From assembly GCF_015500095.1 (NCBI RefSeq), contig NZ_CP062983.1:5394001-5458000 (forward strand): 64,000 nucleotides of DNA, written 5' to 3'. Below the pieces are notes generated by a model. It made no database searches. It saw only the letters and a list, made by a program, of their open reading frames with translations, and had not been told where the DNA came from. Positions 35,812 to 44,258 of this stretch are shown in pieces. Within the stretch, counting starts at the first letter, position 1. Each line of letters opens with the position of its first letter. A program made the translations under genes and the position numbers. This DNA is from Phototrophicus methaneseepsis (GTDB taxonomy: Bacteria; Chloroflexota; Anaerolineae; Aggregatilineales; Phototrophicaceae).

Positions 35812-36600
35812 ATGTATCAACAGTATGATCAAACAAATGATGATGATTTTGTCTTTATAGACCCGGATGCGGAAAAACCCAAGCGCGGCCGCGACTTTGG
35901 CGATAGTCCGCGCCCTGTGCAGCCACCCCTGGATAACAATATGCTGCCGACGCTCTTTGGCTTTACGCGAGCAGATTTTGAAGCCAATGAAGATGGCTAC
36001 CTCACCACAAGCCAGAGCGATAAGCTCGCAAAACACGTCAAAGGCGAAGCAGATTCCATGTGGTTGCTGCTGACGATCTTCCTGGGTGTGGCTATGTTCC
36101 TGGCCTTAGTCTTTACCCTGCAAGGGCTGGAAATGGGCCCGCTGTTACTGGGTGCCGGGGCCATCATCGCCCCCTTTATGTTCCTCGCTTATCGTCGGCA
36201 GCGTGCCCTGACAGGTGACAGCCAGGAAAACCGCGTTGTCGCAATTGAGGGCATGTGGGATATTGTCGGGAATTACAGCAAAGACGAATTTTATCTCGTC
36301 GTTGGTGGCAAGCGGCTTAAGATCAGCCCGCGTGCTTTTGATTTCTTACGCAGCAGAGGCTCCGGCTACCTGAGAGCGTATTACGCTGAAAAGAGCAAAG
36401 TTCTGCTCAGTGCAGAGGTCCTGCCTATGCCGGAGGAAAAGCTCAAAAACGACAAGCTCAAGAACGAAGATATTGCCGATGGCGAAGGCCAACATGACCG
36501 TCTTGCTGTGGATACAGAGCCAGAAGGTGACATTGTCATAGATCGCTATGCTCAGCAGCAAACAGCCCCGCAGACGGAAAAACAACATCCTCTGGAATAG
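35812..36600 (+). CDS. Tandem-family membrane protein 2 (P2), unknown function
   Basis: 262 residues, the longest of the four paralogs. An acidic N-terminus (about 50 residues, DDDFVFIDPDAEKPKRGR) precedes the family motif FGFTRADFEANEDGYLTTSQ. Two transmembrane helices (about 80-100 and 106-124) follow, then the C-terminal module DEFYLVVGGKRLKISPRAFDFL...LRAYYAEKSKVLLSAE. A charged tail of about 60 residues ends the protein. GAGGTGA lies nine bases before the ATG at 35812; GTG 35800 is rejected. The 132-base gap after P1 may carry a promoter. Family membership is clear from motif order; function unknown. Confidence 0.8.
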   Translation: MYQQYDQTNDDDFVFIDPDAEKPKRGRDFGDSPRPVQPPLDNNMLPTLFGFTRADFEANEDGYLTTSQSDKLAKHVKGEADSMWLLLTIFLGVAMFLALVFTLQGLEMGPLLLGAGAIIAPFMFLAYRRQRALTGDSQENRVVAIEGMWDIVGNYSKDEFYLVVGGKRLKISPRAFDFLRSRGSGYLRAYYAEKSKVLLSAEVLPMPEEKLKNDKLKNEDIADGEGQHDRLAVDTEPEGDIVIDRYAQQQTAPQTEKQHPLE

Positions 36601-36605
36601 CCATC

Positions 36606-37040
36606 ATGGCGAAATCCAAGCGCAAAGGACAGCAGCACCTGCCGGATCGACGGTTGGCGGGTGCTTTTCGCTTTAGTGCCGTGGATTTAGCCGCTAATCG
36701 CTCCGGTTATATGTCCCTGGCACAAAAATGGGCTCTGCCGCCCCTCTGGCAACGAGCTTTTGCGTGGCTGCTTAATCGCCTACCCAGCCAATCAACACCG
36801 CCTATCCGCAAAGTAACAGGCCGTGCCCATCTAAAGCACCATCAATACCAGATTTTCGCCATTCATCGGACGGAACTGCGCGAACGATTCAGCGTGCAAT
36901 TTGCGTCTCAGGTCTTCTCGCTGACGGCACAGCAGTACCGTGTTTTATCACAAGATGTGCTGTATGATGTGTACTGCACAGCCGATGAGCAGACCATCTT
37001 AAGCCTGGAACGTGCCGTGCACCACACAACAGACGGTTAA
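36606..37040 (+). CDS. Tandem-family protein 3 (P3), membrane hairpin missing
   Basis: 144 residues. The family motif FRFSAVDLAANRSGYMSLAQ is present, but the membrane hairpin is replaced by a short basic segment (QRAFAWLLNRLPS) that is too short and polar for two helices. The C-terminal module is recognisable: YQIFAIHRTELRERFSVQF...VFSLTAQQYRVLSQDVLYDVYCTADEQTILSLE. P3 may therefore be a soluble relative or a decaying copy. It starts five bases after the P2 stop and ends 26 bases before P4, so it is in the same transcript. Function unknown. Confidence 0.75.
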   Translation: MAKSKRKGQQHLPDRRLAGAFRFSAVDLAANRSGYMSLAQKWALPPLWQRAFAWLLNRLPSQSTPPIRKVTGRAHLKHHQYQIFAIHRTELRERFSVQFASQVFSLTAQQYRVLSQDVLYDVYCTADEQTILSLERAVHHTTDG

Positions 37041-37066
37041 CCAGAATTCAGAGCGCCAGACAAGCC

Positions 37067-37606
37067 ATGACCACAAACCTACAGGCAGGCCAAATACCCG
37101 CCACAACCAGCATCTTGATGCAGGCCCTCAAGTTCAACTCTAAAGACTTGGCACACAACCAGGAAGGTGAACTCAGCCCACGGCAAAAAGGCCGTTTACA
37201 GCCCCCGCGCATGGAAGGGATTGGGCTGTGGGTCCTGCTGGGGCATGTCGCCCTCATTATTGGTATTCTTGGAGCCATTGCGATCTTTACCGGGCATTGG
37301 ATCTTACTCGTAATCGCCCTGTTCGTAGGGGGTATGGCGGGTATGCCACTGGTCATGGTCCGTGACCAGAAGTTCATGAAGCCGGACCTCGCACAGGATG
37401 TCGACCAGGGCAAAGTCATCTCCGTCTGTGGCGAGACGATACGCTATGCTCGCACGGATACAGAACAAGCTTATTACGTTGTGGTCGATGAAATGACCTT
37501 CAAAGTGACCTCCCAGGTCTACAGTGGCTTTCATCAAGAAGGGTCTTATTGTGTCTATTACCTACCCCGCAGCCGGATGATCCTCTCCGCAGAACGCATT
37601 GGCTAA
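37067..37606 (+). CDS. Tandem-family membrane protein 4 (P4), unknown function
   Basis: 179 residues, last of the four paralogs. Motif LKFNSKDLAHNQEGELSPRQ is followed by two transmembrane helices (about 50-72 and 77-95), then QAYYVVVDEMTFKVTSQVYSGF...GSYCVYYLPRSRMILSAE at the C-terminus. The membrane hairpin is intact. It follows P3 after 26 bases. Nothing in the sequence shows catalysis; the C-terminal module could bind a ligand or protein. After the stop the DNA becomes AT-rich and a -10-like box appears at 37702. Confidence 0.8.
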   Translation: MTTNLQAGQIPATTSILMQALKFNSKDLAHNQEGELSPRQKGRLQPPRMEGIGLWVLLGHVALIIGILGAIAIFTGHWILLVIALFVGGMAGMPLVMVRDQKFMKPDLAQDVDQGKVISVCGETIRYARTDTEQAYYVVVDEMTFKVTSQVYSGFHQEGSYCVYYLPRSRMILSAERIG

Positions 37607-37701
37607 AAAGAGGCGCAAACGACAGATGTATAGGACTGTTTGCCCAGGCCAAATCGAACGAAATCGTTCAGTGGACAGGTGTTATTCAATCAGAATGCGT
37701 T

Positions 37702-37707
37702 TATAAT
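37702..37707 (+). promoter_or_regulatory. Possible -10 box upstream of the M23 peptidase
   Basis: TATAAT at 37702-37707, 84 bases before the peptidase ATG. No -35 at 16-18 bases matches well; TGGACA at 37672 is 24 bases away. Low confidence. Confidence 0.3.
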
Positions 37708-37790
37708 CGACAAATAAGTTCACTTATAGCATCCCTGATGAATGTACATCCCATCAGGCAGGGCCAGCACAATTAGGGATTGGGTAAAAT

Positions 37791-38798
37791 ATGAATTCAC
37801 TAGCCGACCTTATCATGGGCTTCATCCGCGGTATTCTGGGCCAATCATCGAACACCATGACCGCCACAACACCAACTGACGAAGCCGAATGCAGCCTGGG
37901 CTTCCATGAGATACCTGCTACGGTCGATACCAGCGATGTCCCTACCGTCGGTACGCTGTCCACGATGGGCGGCTCGGTTACCACCGCGTCCGCAGCCAAT
38001 AATTGCGTCGCAACCGTCCGGCCAGAGCTTGGGACAGTGAACGTCCGTAGCGGCCCGCGTATTGGCTTCTTCCCCGTCGGGAAGACGAGTGGCGGCGCGA
38101 CGTTCACGCTGGCTGGTGCTTCAGAACCAGACGAAAATGGCTATCGCTGGTACCAGGTCACTTACAATAACGGCAGCGGTTGGATCCGCAGCGATCTAAT
38201 TAACCTGAGCGACGGTTGCCGCCAATTCAGCTTTATCAGCGATGCCGATTACCCAGACCCGGCCACACCCGTCACGACGCGATTTCCCCTACCGACGACC
38301 GCGCGCATCACCAACAATTACAGCCGCACGTCCCATCCTGGCCTGGACTTCGGCACGCCGCTGAGCACGCCGATCTTTGCCTCTGCAACAGGCACGGTAA
38401 TTCGTCGTATTCAATGCGAGCGCTGCACAGATACACGCCCCAATATCTATCCCTGTGGGCAAAACGTCTATAACGATGAAAAGTGGGGCTTTGGTTATGG
38501 TAACTTCGTGGTTGTGCGCCATGATTATGCCGTGATGCCCGCCCCTCTACGTGAACTCATGGATGACGCCAACCTGACGGGTGGCTTCGTCTATGTGCTT
38601 TATGCGCACTTCCAACAGTTATTTGTTGATCTCGGCAATGCTGTCAATGCAACGACGCTGCTGGGCCATACGGGCAATCATGGTTGCTCGACAGGCCCGC
38701 ATATCCACATCGAAATCCGTATGGGCAAGGTCGAAATTGTTGATGGGCACTGGCTGCAACAAACATCTGTGAACCCTAATTTATTCTTCACCATCTAG
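37791..38798 (+). CDS. SH3-domain M23 (LytM-type) metallopeptidase
   Basis: 335 residues. No typical signal peptide is seen, although a short hydrophobic start (DLIMGFIRGILG) exists. An SH3-like domain (about 75-140) has TVNVRSGPRIG and WYQVTYNNGSGWIRSDL. The M23 domain has HPGLDFG (H and D zinc ligands), YAHF and GPHIHIEIR (HxH), a complete set. Long insertions with four cysteines (CERC, CGQ) occur between the ligands. It likely cuts peptidoglycan cross-links; how it leaves the cytoplasm is unclear. It follows the four-paralog run. Confidence 0.88.
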   Translation: MNSLADLIMGFIRGILGQSSNTMTATTPTDEAECSLGFHEIPATVDTSDVPTVGTLSTMGGSVTTASAANNCVATVRPELGTVNVRSGPRIGFFPVGKTSGGATFTLAGASEPDENGYRWYQVTYNNGSGWIRSDLINLSDGCRQFSFISDADYPDPATPVTTRFPLPTTARITNNYSRTSHPGLDFGTPLSTPIFASATGTVIRRIQCERCTDTRPNIYPCGQNVYNDEKWGFGYGNFVVVRHDYAVMPAPLRELMDDANLTGGFVYVLYAHFQQLFVDLGNAVNATTLLGHTGNHGCSTGPHIHIEIRMGKVEIVDGHWLQQTSVNPNLFFTI

Positions 38799-38848
38799 GC
38801 GAATCTAGGGAAATCACCCAGGATCACATCCCATCAGGAAATAATCCC

Positions 38849-39391
38849 ATGCTGGAAATCACTCCAGATGCCATTGGGGCTGCGCTGCTCATCTTCGCTT
38901 TGCGCGTCACCAATTACAGCATCAGTACGGTGCGGCTGGTCTTCATCGCGCGATCACAGCGCGTGCAAGCAGCCTGTATGGCCTTCTTCGAAGCGTTTAT
39001 CTTCGTCGTTGTGATGGCAAGTGTCATTACAGAAATTACAGATATTCCCCGCCTGCTGGCCTATTGCCTGGGGGCATCTGTTGGCAGCTACATCGGGATG
39101 TGGCTGGAGTCGCGTTTTATCACCAGTTACAGCACCGTGACCATCATCACAAGAGAACACGGCCCGGCAATTACTGCTCATCTGCGCGACCTGGGCTATG
39201 GTGTCACAGCTTCTCATGGCGAAGGACGCGACGGCGCTGTCACCATTATCCGCAGCACCATCAATAACCGCGAAACAAATTACCTCATCAAGGAAGTGCA
39301 ACAAATCAACAATCAAGCATTTATTGAAGTGGAACAAGCCCGTGCTCTCCAACGTGGCTGGATACCCGGCGGTCCACCCCGTCGCCGTTGA
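38849..39391 (+). CDS. UPF0316 membrane protein (DUF5698 + DUF2179)
   Basis: 180 residues. Three transmembrane helices (about 8-28, 42-62, 68-88) contain the DUF5698 pattern LRVTNYSISTVRLVFIARSQR. A cytosolic DUF2179 domain (about 95-165) has TVTIITREHGPAITAHLRDLGYGVT and GEGRDGAVTIIRSTINNRE. The B. subtilis YebE family belongs here. DUF2179 domains may bind nucleotides; the cellular role is unknown. It follows the M23 peptidase by 50 bases and may be cotranscribed. The ribosome site is AGGAAAT. Confidence 0.9.
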   Translation: MLEITPDAIGAALLIFALRVTNYSISTVRLVFIARSQRVQAACMAFFEAFIFVVVMASVITEITDIPRLLAYCLGASVGSYIGMWLESRFITSYSTVTIITREHGPAITAHLRDLGYGVTASHGEGRDGAVTIIRSTINNRETNYLIKEVQQINNQAFIEVEQARALQRGWIPGGPPRRR

Positions 39392-39509
39392 AAATTCAAA
39401 CCCATTTATAACGACAATTCGTTATTTTCCTTAATGTTTCTTGCTTGCGAATTCATTAATTTACGCTTATTGTATTAATATCAATCAATTATTTATCAAT
39501 TATAGGCTG

Positions 39510-39914
39510 ATGCAGAATTTCGTAGAGTGGGCAACTGAAGAACAGAATAGTCTCTTATATGTCTTTCGTGGGACGTGGAACTGGGACGAAGTCGAAGATA
39601 CCGTCATTGAGGGCGATTTGCTCATGAATGAGGTGATGCATCCCGTCAATATCATCCTCGACATCCAGAATGCAGGTAACCTTTTAGGCCCTGGCTTCCT
39701 GGTCCATGCGCGGCGGATTTTTGGCGTTGCTCACCCGAATTGCAGTGGACGTATTGTCTTAATCCAGGCGGACCCGACGATACACTCTGTCCATACCCTG
39801 CTGAACCGTGCCTTTAGCCCGATCTTCTCCCAGATTGACGTCTACTATGCGGATAGCTACGAAGAAGCTGCCCGCCTCTTGAGCCACCGTAACGGCCATC
39901 CCAACACGTACTAA
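39510..39914 (+). CDS. STAS/SpoIIAA-like small protein (copy C)
   Basis: 134 residues. Layout as in the proteins at 15295 and 28781: strand pair SLLYVFRGTWNWDEV, helix, strand VNIILDIQNAG, helix after LGPGF, strand GRIVLIQADP, helix and closing VYYADSYEEAARLL. The region upstream is very AT-rich (39395-39509). The ATG at 39510 is preferred to a TTG at 39441 because the intervening residues are not domain-like; AGG is nearby. Stand-alone, with no anti-sigma partner. Function unknown. Confidence 0.65.
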   Translation: MQNFVEWATEEQNSLLYVFRGTWNWDEVEDTVIEGDLLMNEVMHPVNIILDIQNAGNLLGPGFLVHARRIFGVAHPNCSGRIVLIQADPTIHSVHTLLNRAFSPIFSQIDVYYADSYEEAARLLSHRNGHPNTY

Positions 39915-40002
39915 AGCCAGAATCAACGACAAACGCGCAAATCTCTCTGATGATCGCCATACGCTAGCCGGTCCTTCATGACTTGTGCCTGTCGTAGCCC
40001 CC

Positions 40003-40031
40003 GCTGAAAGGCGTATAATGCGCCTTTCAGC
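40003..40031 (+). promoter_or_regulatory. -10 box inside a perfect inverted repeat
   Basis: The 11-base arm GCTGAAAGGCG (40003-40013) and its exact inverse CGCCTTTCAGC (40021-40031) enclose TATAATG, so a perfect TATAAT (40014-40019) lies at the dyad. It is 30 bases upstream of the flippase start. It could be an operator that occludes RNA polymerase, or a hairpin of the upstream transcript. Confidence 0.55.
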
Positions 40032-40048
40032 TACCAGGTAAATACATC

Positions 40049-41602
40049 GTGGTCGATCCAGAAAACACACCGTTTACCCTCCCCGCCACCCCTGAACGCG
40101 CCCAGGATATGCGCCGCGCCGCGCGTAATATTAGCGTCCTCATGCTGGCGAGCGTCCTCAGTAAAGGCATTCTTTTAGTCTGGCAGATCGTACTGGGGAA
40201 CTGGCTGGGCCCAACGGAATATGGTCTCTATAACACGGTCATCAGCCTGGGAGCTGTGGCTGCGCCGATTGTGAACTTCGGCATTGGGCTGATCGCTATC
40301 CGAGAAGTTTCTCGCAAGCCGGAACTGGCAGGTCGTTATTGGACGGCCATGCTCTTTACGCAGACGCTGCTCTTCATCGTGGCCTATCTCGTCATGGTGA
40401 TTGCCAGTGTGATCGTACGTGGCGGGGCTGGCAGCGACGAAATCGTCGCCTTTGCGGCAGTCTCCGGCATCAGCCTGCTCATTGATGTATTTGGCAGCAT
40501 CAGCAATGATTTGCTCATCGCCCAGGAACGCATGACCATCACGGCAGCGGTTGACGTGGGCACGATCACCCTGCGCGTCTTGTTGGTCGCAACAGTCGTC
40601 TCAGCAGGTTGGGGGCTGGCTGGCATCTACCTGATGACGATCCTGGTTGGCATTCTGCGTTTCGCGGTTTTATGGGGTGTGCACTTCTACAATGGGTTAC
40701 GGCCAGAGTGGCCGCTTGACCGTGCGATTACATGGGGCCTGCTCAGCAATGGCTGGCCGCTGGCAATTAATGCCCTCATCGCCCAGATGTATGACCACAG
40801 CGACAAAATCATGACGACCGCCATCATCGGCGAGACGAACACCGGCTATCTAAGCCCGGCTTTCCTCATCAAATTTGGCGTGGTGGAACTGCTGAGTACC
40901 ACTGTCGTGGTGGCAACATACCCCATCATGTCGCGCTACTATGAAGAAGGTGATGGCAGCATGTTCGGCTTCATGGTGGAGAAGATGGCCCGCTTTATGC
41001 TGCTCGTCAGCTTACCGATTGCGCTGGTGTTTACCTTCTTCTCCGGGCCGATTATCATGCTCATCTACAGCGAAGAATACGCCCCCGTCATTGGCATCAT
41101 GCCTATTTTTATGTGGTATACCGTGCTGACGATGGTTGGTTCCATCTTCAGCCGCGCCCTCCTCATTCAGAATAAACAGCGCATTGCCTTGATGATCCGC
41201 ATTGTGGGGTTGGTATTGAATGTTATCCTCAATCTGGTGTTGTTGGTTGGCTACAGGGACCCGCGCGGAGCTGCTATCGCCACCATCGTGGCGGAATCCG
41301 TCTCGCTGGTGTTGATGATGCGCGTCTTCCGAGCGCCTGGTTTTTCCTGGGGGGTAGTGATCGGCGGCGCCCTGCGTATCCTGGGCTGGGGTGCTGCCAG
41401 CGCTATCGTCATGGTGCTGTTGGGCAGCATACACTATATTCCGGGCATTGCAGGGGGTCTGTTGGTTTATGCAGCGGGGTGCTTCTGGCTGCCCGTGCTC
41501 GGCCGCGATGATTGGGACCTCGTTTACCGCGTTGTTGCCGCCATGCCAGGAGGGCATATCATCCGGCGTTATTGGCACCGCGATGTCGCCGTTAACTGGT
41601 GA
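40049..41602 (+). CDS. Wzx-like polysaccharide flippase (MOP superfamily)
   Basis: 517 residues with 12-14 transmembrane helices. NISVLMLASVLSKGILLVWQ, VLGNWLGPTEYGLYNTVISL and the mid-protein QMYDHSDKIMTTAIIGETNTGYLSPAF are typical of polysaccharide-biosynthesis oligosaccharide flippases. It probably moves a lipid-linked sugar across the plasma membrane. GTG at 40049 is taken as start; ATG at 40109 is an alternative with little ribosome site. It sits behind the inverted-repeat promoter. No glycan operon is adjacent, only a phosphatase gene. Confidence 0.88.
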   Translation: MVDPENTPFTLPATPERAQDMRRAARNISVLMLASVLSKGILLVWQIVLGNWLGPTEYGLYNTVISLGAVAAPIVNFGIGLIAIREVSRKPELAGRYWTAMLFTQTLLFIVAYLVMVIASVIVRGGAGSDEIVAFAAVSGISLLIDVFGSISNDLLIAQERMTITAAVDVGTITLRVLLVATVVSAGWGLAGIYLMTILVGILRFAVLWGVHFYNGLRPEWPLDRAITWGLLSNGWPLAINALIAQMYDHSDKIMTTAIIGETNTGYLSPAFLIKFGVVELLSTTVVVATYPIMSRYYEEGDGSMFGFMVEKMARFMLLVSLPIALVFTFFSGPIIMLIYSEEYAPVIGIMPIFMWYTVLTMVGSIFSRALLIQNKQRIALMIRIVGLVLNVILNLVLLVGYRDPRGAAIATIVAESVSLVLMMRVFRAPGFSWGVVIGGALRILGWGAASAIVMVLLGSIHYIPGIAGGLLVYAAGCFWLPVLGRDDWDLVYRVVAAMPGGHIIRRYWHRDVAVNW

Positions 41603-41628
41603 CGACGCAGCTATGCTGTAAAAGCCTA

Positions 41629-41637
41629 TGCTATAAT
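41629..41637 (+). promoter_or_regulatory. Extended -10 promoter of the phosphatase gene
   Basis: TGCTATAAT combines an extended TGn with a perfect TATAAT, 40 bases before the ATG at 41678. No good -35 is seen, as is common for extended -10 promoters. Confidence 0.5.
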
Positions 41638-41677
41638 AGGATGACCTAATCAACCGGACATATTCTTTCACAGCCTG

Positions 41678-42289
41678 ATGACTGAACTCAAAATCACACA
41701 CGTCGAACCGCTGGAAACTAAAAAGCCGCCTTCGCAGCTATCCCGTATTGCTAGTTTGCTGCGTACCGGACCACGCGGCCTCTCGCTGCGCTTTATTGAC
41801 CAGGGCAGGCGCAAACGCACTGGTGCACCCACATGGTCGCTCAGCAAGGTCACGCCGAATCTCTACGTCGGTGGGCAGCACTACAAAAAAGGCTGGCAGC
41901 AGATGCTCGATGAAGGCATTACAGCCGTCTTGAACATGCGCGAAGCGCACCTTGATGATGTCGTCAATGGCATCGGTGGGGATTATCATCTGCACTTGCC
42001 CACACGCGATAATACGCCCCCTTCCCTGGAAGATTTGCAGTGTGCGGCGGAATTCATCGATGAGCATGTCAGAAAAGCGGGTAAAGTCTACGTTCACTGC
42101 GGCATCGGCGTAGGACGTGCACCTTCGGCAGCGGCAGCCTACCTCATCTATACGGGCATGTCGGCTGATGAAGCCCTCGCGGCCATCCGCGAAGTACGCC
42201 CCTTCATCCATCTGACGCCTGGGCAATATCGCCAACTTAAGGCGTTTGAAGCAGAATATAAAGGCAAGGGCACGCCAATCGAGCCTTAA
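41678..42289 (+). CDS. Dual-specificity protein phosphatase family protein
   Basis: 203 residues. The P-loop is VHCGIGVGRAPS, a CX5R signature with intact Cys and Arg, and a candidate general acid Asp in PTRDNTPPSLE. The core runs from TPNLYVGGQHYKKGWQQM to the C-terminus, with ITAVLNMREAHLDDV as usual. A basic N-terminal stretch of about 45 residues is outside the domain. It dephosphorylates phosphotyrosine, phosphoserine or other phosphate esters; the target is unknown. It is divergent in function from its neighbours and convergent with the HD gene. Confidence 0.9.
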   Translation: MTELKITHVEPLETKKPPSQLSRIASLLRTGPRGLSLRFIDQGRRKRTGAPTWSLSKVTPNLYVGGQHYKKGWQQMLDEGITAVLNMREAHLDDVVNGIGGDYHLHLPTRDNTPPSLEDLQCAAEFIDEHVRKAGKVYVHCGIGVGRAPSAAAAYLIYTGMSADEALAAIREVRPFIHLTPGQYRQLKAFEAEYKGKGTPIEP

Positions 42290-42322
42290 GCCTCTGTCTC
42301 TATTATCAGCGGCGACTGCGAT

Positions 42323-42946
42323 TCAGCCGACCAGGTGGCGATATAAATCCTCGTAAGCATCCTGCGCCCAGGGATGCAGCACGCGCAGTTGGTCGCGCAT
42401 CTCCCATAAGTAACGAGCATAGACGAACGCCGCGTGATCAATGGATTGGTCCAGCGCGGCGATGATGTCCTCATAATAAGGAGGCGTGCCGGGTTGGTCC
42501 CAGGCGATCTTATCCGCCACATAGACGATCTTATCTAGCACGCTGGCATCCCGCTTGAGGGTCGTATGGCAGCCAATAGCGCTTAAAATCGCTTCATCCT
42601 GGACACCAAATAACGCCCGCGCCATGACAACGCTTAACTTCTGATGAATGATCATCGGGAAGGTTTGTTCTGCTGGCAAGATGGGCACTTCCCAAGCCTG
42701 GGCAGCAGCAATCCGCTCATGGTTAGGAATCACAACGCTAATATCATGCAGCCAACCTGCTGCCTGTGCATCCTGTACGTCAGCCCCATAGCGCAGCGCC
42801 AGCTTGCCAGCTTCCCTCGCCACATCCCCCACATGAGCGGCTGTCTTAGGAAAATCATGCAACTGCAAAAAAGCAGTCGCATCTGCTGCGATGTCGCCTG
42901 TCAGGGTCAGACCGGACTTTAACTGGGTCAGATCAATCAAGTTCAA
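42323..42946 (-). CDS. yqeK: HD-domain hydrolase, YqeK (Ap4A hydrolase)-like
   Basis: 207 residues. HD metal motifs: AHVGDVAREAGKLALRYG (first His), AAGWLHDISVV (HD) and IGCHTTLKR with VLDKIVYVADKI (His and Asp). This order is that of YqeK-type symmetrical diadenosine tetraphosphatases. The start overlaps the end of the alcohol dehydrogenase gene by 14 bases, so it is probably translated with it. In many bacteria yqeK neighbours nadD and rsfS; here that context is absent, so the exact substrate is less sure. Confidence 0.8.
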   Translation of the reverse strand: MNLIDLTQLKSGLTLTGDIAADATAFLQLHDFPKTAAHVGDVAREAGKLALRYGADVQDAQAAGWLHDISVVIPNHERIAAAQAWEVPILPAEQTFPMIIHQKLSVVMARALFGVQDEAILSAIGCHTTLKRDASVLDKIVYVADKIAWDQPGTPPYYEDIIAALDQSIDHAAFVYARYLWEMRDQLRVLHPWAQDAYEDLYRHLVG

Positions 42947-43955
42947 TCATCACCTTAAGATAGTGGCCGTTAGAGTCTTCAATGGCGTGATAGGCATCGA
43001 GATAATCCTCAAATGCAAAGCGATGCGTAATCATCTCATCCAGGTGCATTTTACCTTCTGCGACAAGTTCCAGCGCGCGTTCATAATCCGCCTGCTGGTA
43101 CATCAACGTCCCGACCAAGCTCAACTCCCTATCCTGCACAAGCCCCAGGTCAACCTGTGGTTTCTGACCAAAGACGCCCACCACAACAATCGTCGTGCCC
43201 TTACGAGCGACTTCTACGGCCTGCGTCATCGTCGGCTCAACACCCACACACTCCAAAATAAGATCCGCCTTCGCCGGGCCAAAGTGCTGTAATATCGCTT
43301 CTGCCAGATTTTCTTCTGCGGTGTTTACCGTGCAATCAATGCCACACTGGCGCGCCTTCTCCAGCTTATACGGGCTGATGTCCGTAATCATAACCGCTTG
43401 AGCGCCGCTGGCCTTCGCCACTTGGGCGGTAAGGTTACCAATCGCGCCCGCGCCGAGTACCAGCACGCGCTTACCTGCCACATCGCCCCCACGCGCAATC
43501 GCATGCACCGCCACTGAAATAGGTTCGATCATCGCCGCCTGATCAAGCGACATCGTCTCCGGCAATTTGATGACGTGCCATTCTGGCATGGCAAAATATT
43601 CCTGGGCCGCCCCGCCTGTCTGGAAGCCCATCACCTTGAGCGACTCACAGATATGATACATGCCATGCTGGCAGGGGTAGCATTCCCCACATGTAACCTG
43701 GGGCATAAAGGTGATCTTATCCCCTTCTTTCACTTTGGTGACAGCTTTACCTACGGCCACCACAACCCCACCGACTTCGTGGCCTTGTACCACAGGGTAG
43801 CTGGTATAGGGGTGCATCCCATGATAAACGTGAATATCGGAGCCACAAACGCCGATGCGCTTTGTCTGCATCAGCACATCATGATCAGCCAGCGCAGGCT
43901 GTGCCACATCATAAAAAGATATTTTGCCAGGTTCTGTCATAACAGCTTGTTTCAT
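42933..43955 (-). CDS. Zinc-dependent alcohol/polyol dehydrogenase
   Basis: 340 residues of the medium-chain dehydrogenase family. Catalytic zinc ligands are in GVCGSDIHVYHG and GHEVGGVVVAVG; the structural zinc site is CGECYPCQHGMYHIC. The NAD(P) fold has VLGAGAIGNLTAQVAKA. It matches sorbitol/threonine/xylitol-type dehydrogenases; the substrate cannot be fixed. The upstream 303 bases hold a palindrome CGCTGTACAGCG that could be its operator. It is in an operon with the HD gene. Confidence 0.92.
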   Translation of the reverse strand: MKQAVMTEPGKISFYDVAQPALADHDVLMQTKRIGVCGSDIHVYHGMHPYTSYPVVQGHEVGGVVVAVGKAVTKVKEGDKITFMPQVTCGECYPCQHGMYHICESLKVMGFQTGGAAQEYFAMPEWHVIKLPETMSLDQAAMIEPISVAVHAIARGGDVAGKRVLVLGAGAIGNLTAQVAKASGAQAVMITDISPYKLEKARQCGIDCTVNTAEENLAEAILQHFGPAKADLILECVGVEPTMTQAVEVARKGTTIVVVGVFGQKPQVDLGLVQDRELSLVGTLMYQQADYERALELVAEGKMHLDEMITHRFAFEDYLDAYHAIEDSNGHYLKVMIELD

Positions 43956-44258
43956 CAGGGAAAAACCTTTTATAGGTGAAAAATCGTCTCACTTTTGTTG
44001 CCACATCTTCATTAAAAAGGAATCGCTGTACAGCGGCAATTCACAACATGCCTGCAAATTCATGACGGATATCGCCTTCTCACAGCCGTAACATCTGCAC
44101 AAAAACACCGTGATAGGGGCCTCATTCTTATCTTTTGCTCATCTGGAGGCAATCCATAGTTATCATTTTGATCGTAACTATAAACGGACGTGTGTCCAAA
44201 TCGGATAAACGTCATTTATTCAAAACGCTTTATCGTACCGATTACTTAGGAGGTCTCC
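43956..44258. other. Intergenic region between divergent dehydrogenase and ScyD/E-like genes
   Basis: No gene seen. It holds a 12-bp perfect palindrome CGCTGTACAGCG (44024-44035) and an inverted repeat ATAGTTA/TAACTAT (44156-44162 and 44175-44181, 12-base spacer). Either may be an operator. Confidence 0.45.

Noticed and set aside
41012-41701. 229-residue minus-strand frame opposite the flippase
   Set aside because: It is very polar (Asn, His, Asp, Gln), as expected for the complement of a membrane-protein gene, and has no ribosome site.
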